NCBI GenBank assembly: GCA_019428955.1
Contig: JAHYJF010000102.1
Span: 1-11,052, forward strand
Length of the DNA: 11,052 nucleotides
Reading direction: 5' to 3'
Origin: Burkholderiaceae bacterium
GTDB taxonomy: Bacteria; Pseudomonadota; Gammaproteobacteria; Burkholderiales; Burkholderiaceae_E
A program made the position numbers and the translations under genes. Below are positions 7,871 to 11,052 of this stretch, in pieces. Below the pieces are notes generated by a model. That model ran no database searches and had not been told where the DNA came from. It worked only from the letters and a program-made list of their open reading frames with translations. Each line of letters opens with the position of its first letter. The first letter of the stretch is position 1.

Positions 7871-8056
7871 ATGGAATCAAATCTTGGTTCGACCGACCGG
7901 ATCTTGCGACTGGTGCTCGGTTTGGTGATCATCGCCGTCGGCATTGCCTACGGGAGCTGGTGGGGACTGATCGGGGTAGTCGCCCTGGCTACCGCAGCGA
8001 TCAGCTGGTGCCCTGCCTATCGGCTCTTGGGTCTGTCGACCCGCGGCAAGTCCTGA
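7871..8056 (+). CDS. Small DUF2892 (YgaP-like transmembrane) inner-membrane protein
   Basis: This 61-aa protein matches the DUF2892 family, the membrane module found alone or fused to rhodanese in YgaP. Visible features are the N-terminal STDRILRLVLGLVIIAVGI helix, the WWGLIGVVALATAAISWC second helix and the terminal CPAYRLLGLST block. Family members commonly end CPLYxLLGINTC, where the second Cys follows the Thr; here Arg replaces it (LSTRGKS), leaving only Cys 47. The function of stand-alone members is not established; a link to sulfur or thiol chemistry is inferred only from YgaP. The gene lies 101 bp after modC with its own strong ribosome binding site, so it may be transcribed separately or by read-through from modABC. 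Confidence 0.88.
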   Translation: MESNLGSTDRILRLVLGLVIIAVGIAYGSWWGLIGVVALATAAISWCPAYRLLGLSTRGKS

Positions 8057-8099
8057 AGGACAAGACGCCCCTGATTGGCCCGCGGATCTGTCGAATACC

Positions 8100-8113
8100 A
8101 GCGGGAGCCCGCT
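8100..8113. repeat. Palindrome overlapping the putative bkd -10 box
   Basis: AGCGGG-AG-CCCGCT is a perfect 6-bp inverted repeat whose last base is the first T of the TATAAT box at 8113-8118. The position suits an operator that controls access to the promoter. A regulator such as a MerR-type (LiuR-like) or other dimeric protein is only a guess. Confidence 0.45.
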
Positions 8114-8118
8114 ATAAT
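8113..8118 (+). promoter_or_regulatory. Putative sigma-70 -10 box of the bkd operon
   Basis: TATAAT is a perfect consensus -10 hexamer in otherwise very GC-rich DNA, 168 bp before the E1 alpha start. The -35 position is poor: TGTCGA at 8089-8094 with an 18-bp spacer is the best I see. This would fit an activator-dependent promoter, as known for the Pseudomonas bkd operon, which uses the Lrp-like activator BkdR. Confidence 0.45.
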
Positions 8119-8239
8119 TAAGAACGGGATTGCTGGTCATCCCGGCTGCAGGCGCGTGGACGCGGCGGCAGCGGCGCAGTCGCTCGTAGTGATTCGCCTG
8201 CGCAACCGAGCCGTCCGGCCTACCGGTTTGGGCGTGCCG

Positions 8240-8254
8240 ATGAACGATGTTCAT
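8240..8254. repeat. Dyad ATGAAC-GAT-GTTCAT upstream of bkdA1
   Basis: Perfect 6-bp inverted repeat with a 3-bp spacer, ending 31 bp before the bkdA1 ATG. It could be an operator half-site pair or a small leader hairpin. The spacing (GAAC-N3-GTTC) differs from the N4 Gram-positive LexA box. I do not recognise the cognate factor. Confidence 0.4.
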
Positions 8255-8285
8255 ACGTGCGACACGATCGCGCGGGAGGAGAAGT

Positions 8286-9554
8286 ATGAGCAGCAAAGCC
8301 AATCGCGGCGCGCCACACGGCGTGCCCCAGCCCGGGCCGCTGAGCCTGCATGTCCCCGAACCCTCGGGCCGCCCCGGACACGAAACCGACTTTTCCTATC
8401 TGCACCTGGCGGCCGCCGGCGAAGTGCGCCGTCCCAGGGTGGACGCCTCGGCCAAGAAGATGACCGACCTGGCATTCACGCTGATTCGGGTGCTCGATAA
8501 CGAAGGCAACGCCCTCGGGCCGTGGGCGCCGCAAGTCGAGGCCGAACTCCTCCTGCGCGGCCTGCGGGCGATGATCAAGACCAGGATCTTCGACGCCCGG
8601 ATGCTGGTTGCCCAACGCCAGAAGAAGGTTTCGTTCTACATGCAGGCGCTCGGCGAGGAGGCCGTCGCAGTGGCTCACGCGCTGGCGCTGCGCGACGACG
8701 ACATGTGCTTCCCGACCTACCGCCAGCAGGGCCTGCTGATGGCGCGCGACGTCTCGCTGGTCGACATGATGTGCCAGAACTTTTCCAACGCACGCGATCC
8801 CCTCAAGGGCCGCCAGCTGCCGGTGCTCTACTCGGTGCGCCGCGCCGGATTCTTCACGATCTCGGGCAACCTTGCGACCCAGTACATCCAGGCGGTGGGC
8901 TGGGCGATGGCTTCAGCCATCAAGAACGACACCAGGATTGCTTCGGCCTGGATCGGCGACGGTTCGACCGCCGAGGCCGACTTCCACAACGCGCTGACCT
9001 TCGCTGCGGTCTATCGCGCCCCGGTGATCCTCAACGTGGTCAACAACCAGTGGGCGATCTCGACTTTCCAGGGGATAGCCGGAGGTGACGAAACCACCTT
9101 CGCGTCCCGCGGACTGGGCAACGGCATTGCCTCGCTGCGGGTCGACGGCAACGATTTTCTGGCGGTCTACGCCGCTTCGCAGTGGGCCGTCGAGCGCGCG
9201 CGCAGCAACCTCGGTCCGACGCTGATCGAGTGGGTCACCTATCGCGGCGGCGCTCATTCGACTTCCGACGACCCGTCCAAGTACCGGCCAGGCGACGACT
9301 GGGAGCGCTTCCCGCTGGGCGACCCGATCGTGCGGCTAAAGAAGCACCTGATCACGATTGGCGCCTGGTCGGAGAAGCAGCATGCCGGGATGATGGAGGA
9401 GGTCGAGGCCCAGGTGCGCGCCGCGCAGAAGGAGGCCGAGAGCTACGGCACACTCGGCTCCGGCCCGATCCCGAGCGCGGCGGCGATTTTCGACGATGTC
9501 TACAAGGACATGCCGGAGCATCTGCGCCGGCAACGTCAACAACTCGGAGCCTGA
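8286..9554 (+). CDS. bkdA1: Branched-chain 2-oxoacid dehydrogenase E1 component, alpha subunit
   Basis: With E1 beta this subunit forms the thiamine-diphosphate-dependent E1 that decarboxylates the 2-oxoacids of Val, Leu and Ile and passes the acyl group to E2 lipoate in the cytoplasmic Bkd complex. It is 422 aa, about a dozen more than the Pseudomonas putida protein as I recall it; the extra residues are N-terminal. The ATG at 8286 is preceded by GGAGGAG (8275-8281). Visible motifs: LHVPEPSGRPGHETDFSYL (21-39), typical of the Pseudomonas-type subunit; KTRIFDARMLVAQRQKKVSFYMQ (98-120); the ThDP motif GDGS...NN (224-254) in WIGDGSTAEADFHNAL...NVVNNQWAIS; and the loop HSTSDDPSKYR (324-334), equivalent to the phosphorylated loop of mammalian E1 alpha. 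The C-terminus MPEHLRRQRQQLGA is also typical. The stop is 2 nt before bkdA2. Confidence 0.97.
   Translation: MSSKANRGAPHGVPQPGPLSLHVPEPSGRPGHETDFSYLHLAAAGEVRRPRVDASAKKMTDLAFTLIRVLDNEGNALGPWAPQVEAELLLRGLRAMIKTRIFDARMLVAQRQKKVSFYMQALGEEAVAVAHALALRDDDMCFPTYRQQGLLMARDVSLVDMMCQNFSNARDPLKGRQLPVLYSVRRAGFFTISGNLATQYIQAVGWAMASAIKNDTRIASAWIGDGSTAEADFHNALTFAAVYRAPVILNVVNNQWAISTFQGIAGGDETTFASRGLGNGIASLRVDGNDFLAVYAASQWAVERARSNLGPTLIEWVTYRGGAHSTSDDPSKYRPGDDWERFPLGDPIVRLKKHLITIGAWSEKQHAGMMEEVEAQVRAAQKEAESYGTLGSGPIPSAAAIFDDVYKDMPEHLRRQRQQLGA
9546..9549 (+). promoter_or_regulatory. Ribosome binding site deciding the TTG start of bkdA2
   Basis: GGAG within the last codons of bkdA1 lies 7 nt before the TTG at 9557 and 16 nt before the ATG at 9566. 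The spacing fits the TTG, and translation from it gives MATMTMIQALR, the N-terminus I recognise for this protein in Pseudomonas. Confidence 0.6.
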
Positions 9555-9556
9555 CC

Positions 9557-10570
<1,014 letters not shown>

Positions 10571-10571
10571 G

Positions 10572-11052
10572 ATGGGTATTCACGTGATCAAGATGCCCGA
10601 CATCGGCGAAGGCATTACCGAGGTCGAAGTGGTGGTCTGGCATGTGGCGCCCGGCGAGAAGGTGCGCGAGGACCAGGTGCTGGCCGACGTGATGACCGAC
10701 AAGGCCACGGTCGAGATTCCCTCGCCGGTCGATGGGACGGTGCTCGATCTGGGCGGCAAGCCCGGCGACGTCATGGCGGTGGGCAGCGCGCTGGTGCGAA
10801 TCGAAGTCACCGGCGCAGGAACTGCCGAGGTTGAAGAAGCAGCACCAGCGCCAGCGGCGGCACAGAAGCCGGCGGCTGCGGCTGCACCGGCTCCGACGGC
10901 GCAGCCGGCGCCGGCGAAGGCGCAGACGACGCCCCCGGCAGCGCCGGCGCGCACGCCTGACAGGACGCCGGTGGCCGCGGCCGCCGGCCCGGCCGCGGCG
11001 CGCGCTCGATTGGCGCCGCGCGGCACCCCTGGGCCGCCCGGGGTGCAGCTGC
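10572..11052 (+). CDS. bkdB: Branched-chain 2-oxoacid dehydrogenase E2 (dihydrolipoyl acyltransferase), N-terminal 160 residues
   Basis: E2 is the core of the Bkd complex and transfers the branched acyl group from lipoate to CoA. The ATG at 10572 follows the bkdA2 stop by 1 nt and is preceded by GGAGG (10561-10565). Residues 1-80 are a lipoyl domain: HVIKMPDIGEGITEVEVVVWHV, then VMTDKATVEIPSPVDG with Lys 44 the lipoylated residue, then KPGDVMAVGSALVRIEV. Residues about 81-145 are an Ala/Pro-rich flexible linker. The peripheral E1/E3-binding domain should begin near residue 145, but the last residues (RARLAPRGTPGPPGVQL) match it poorly, apart from GVQL. This may mean a frame disturbance or sequence error near 11000-11040. 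The subunit-binding and catalytic domains lie outside the window. Confidence 0.93.
   Translation, partial: MGIHVIKMPDIGEGITEVEVVVWHVAPGEKVREDQVLADVMTDKATVEIPSPVDGTVLDLGGKPGDVMAVGSALVRIEVTGAGTAEVEEAAPAPAAAQKPAAAAAPAPTAQPAPAKAQTTPPAAPARTPDRTPVAAAAGPAAARARLAPRGTPGPPGVQL

Larger units (their letters stand above)
8057..8285. other. Gene-free regulatory region upstream of the bkd operon
   Basis: No convincing coding sequence is seen in these 229 bp. The region holds a perfect TATAAT box (8113-8118), a palindrome touching that box (8100-8113), a 7-bp inverted repeat spanning 8148-8201, and a 6-bp dyad at 8240-8254. If transcription starts near 8125, the bkd leader is about 160 nt. Short open frames here lack runs of Leu, Ile or Val codons, so a leader-peptide attenuator is not supported. 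Confidence 0.6.

Noticed and set aside
8075..8285. Leader-peptide attenuator for the bkd operon
   Set aside because: The short plus-strand frames here lack runs of Leu, Ile or Val codons, and no terminator/antiterminator pair with a T-run is visible.
10580..11026. Minus-strand Ala/Gly-rich open frame at the right edge
   Set aside because: It is the antisense of the E2 lipoyl domain and Ala/Pro linker; the low complexity is a by-product of the linker codons.

Overview
The window is a stretch of high-GC bacterial chromosome (roughly two thirds G+C by eye, with strong third-position G/C bias). It carries nine protein-coding genes, two of them cut by the window edges. The closely packed operons, the ModABC type, the Pseudomonas-type branched-chain 2-oxoacid dehydrogenase and the cyclic glucan synthase architecture point to a proteobacterium. 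Beta- or gammaproteobacterium is my best guess, but no rRNA or other phylogenetic marker is present to settle it.

Layout: (1) 1-4425, plus strand: the C-terminal part of a very large cyclic beta-1,2-glucan synthase-like protein (end of the glycoamylase-like domain, two GH94 N-terminal-type sandwich domains, GH94 barrel). (2) 4395-5111, minus strand: an HlyIII/PAQR-family membrane protein that converges on the glucan synthase gene and overlaps it by 31 bp. (3) 5112-5224: a divergent intergenic region with a perfect 10-bp inverted repeat. (4) 5225-7769, plus strand: a compact modABC molybdate ABC transporter operon. modB begins directly at the modA stop and modC overlaps modB; both probably use TTG starts. 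(5) 7871-8056, plus strand: a 61-aa DUF2892 (YgaP-like) membrane protein with a strong ribosome binding site. (6) 8057-8285: a 229-bp gene-free region with a perfect TATAAT -10 box, palindromes and a long putative leader. (7) 8286 to the right edge, plus strand: a bkd operon encoding branched-chain 2-oxoacid dehydrogenase E1 alpha, E1 beta and the start of E2 (lipoyl domain and Ala/Pro linker).

The genes fall into independent units. The glucan synthase would make periplasmic or exported glucans for osmotic and envelope functions. ModABC imports molybdate for molybdenum cofactor. The Bkd complex oxidatively decarboxylates the 2-oxoacids of Val, Leu and Ile to branched-chain acyl-CoAs. No mobile element, CRISPR array, tRNA, rRNA or defence system is visible, and no intergenic gap exceeds 300 bp. 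I found no new system. The points most worth checking are the palindromes in the two regulatory regions, the clustered TTG starts, the uncertain modA start, and a possible reading-frame disturbance in the E2 gene at the right edge.
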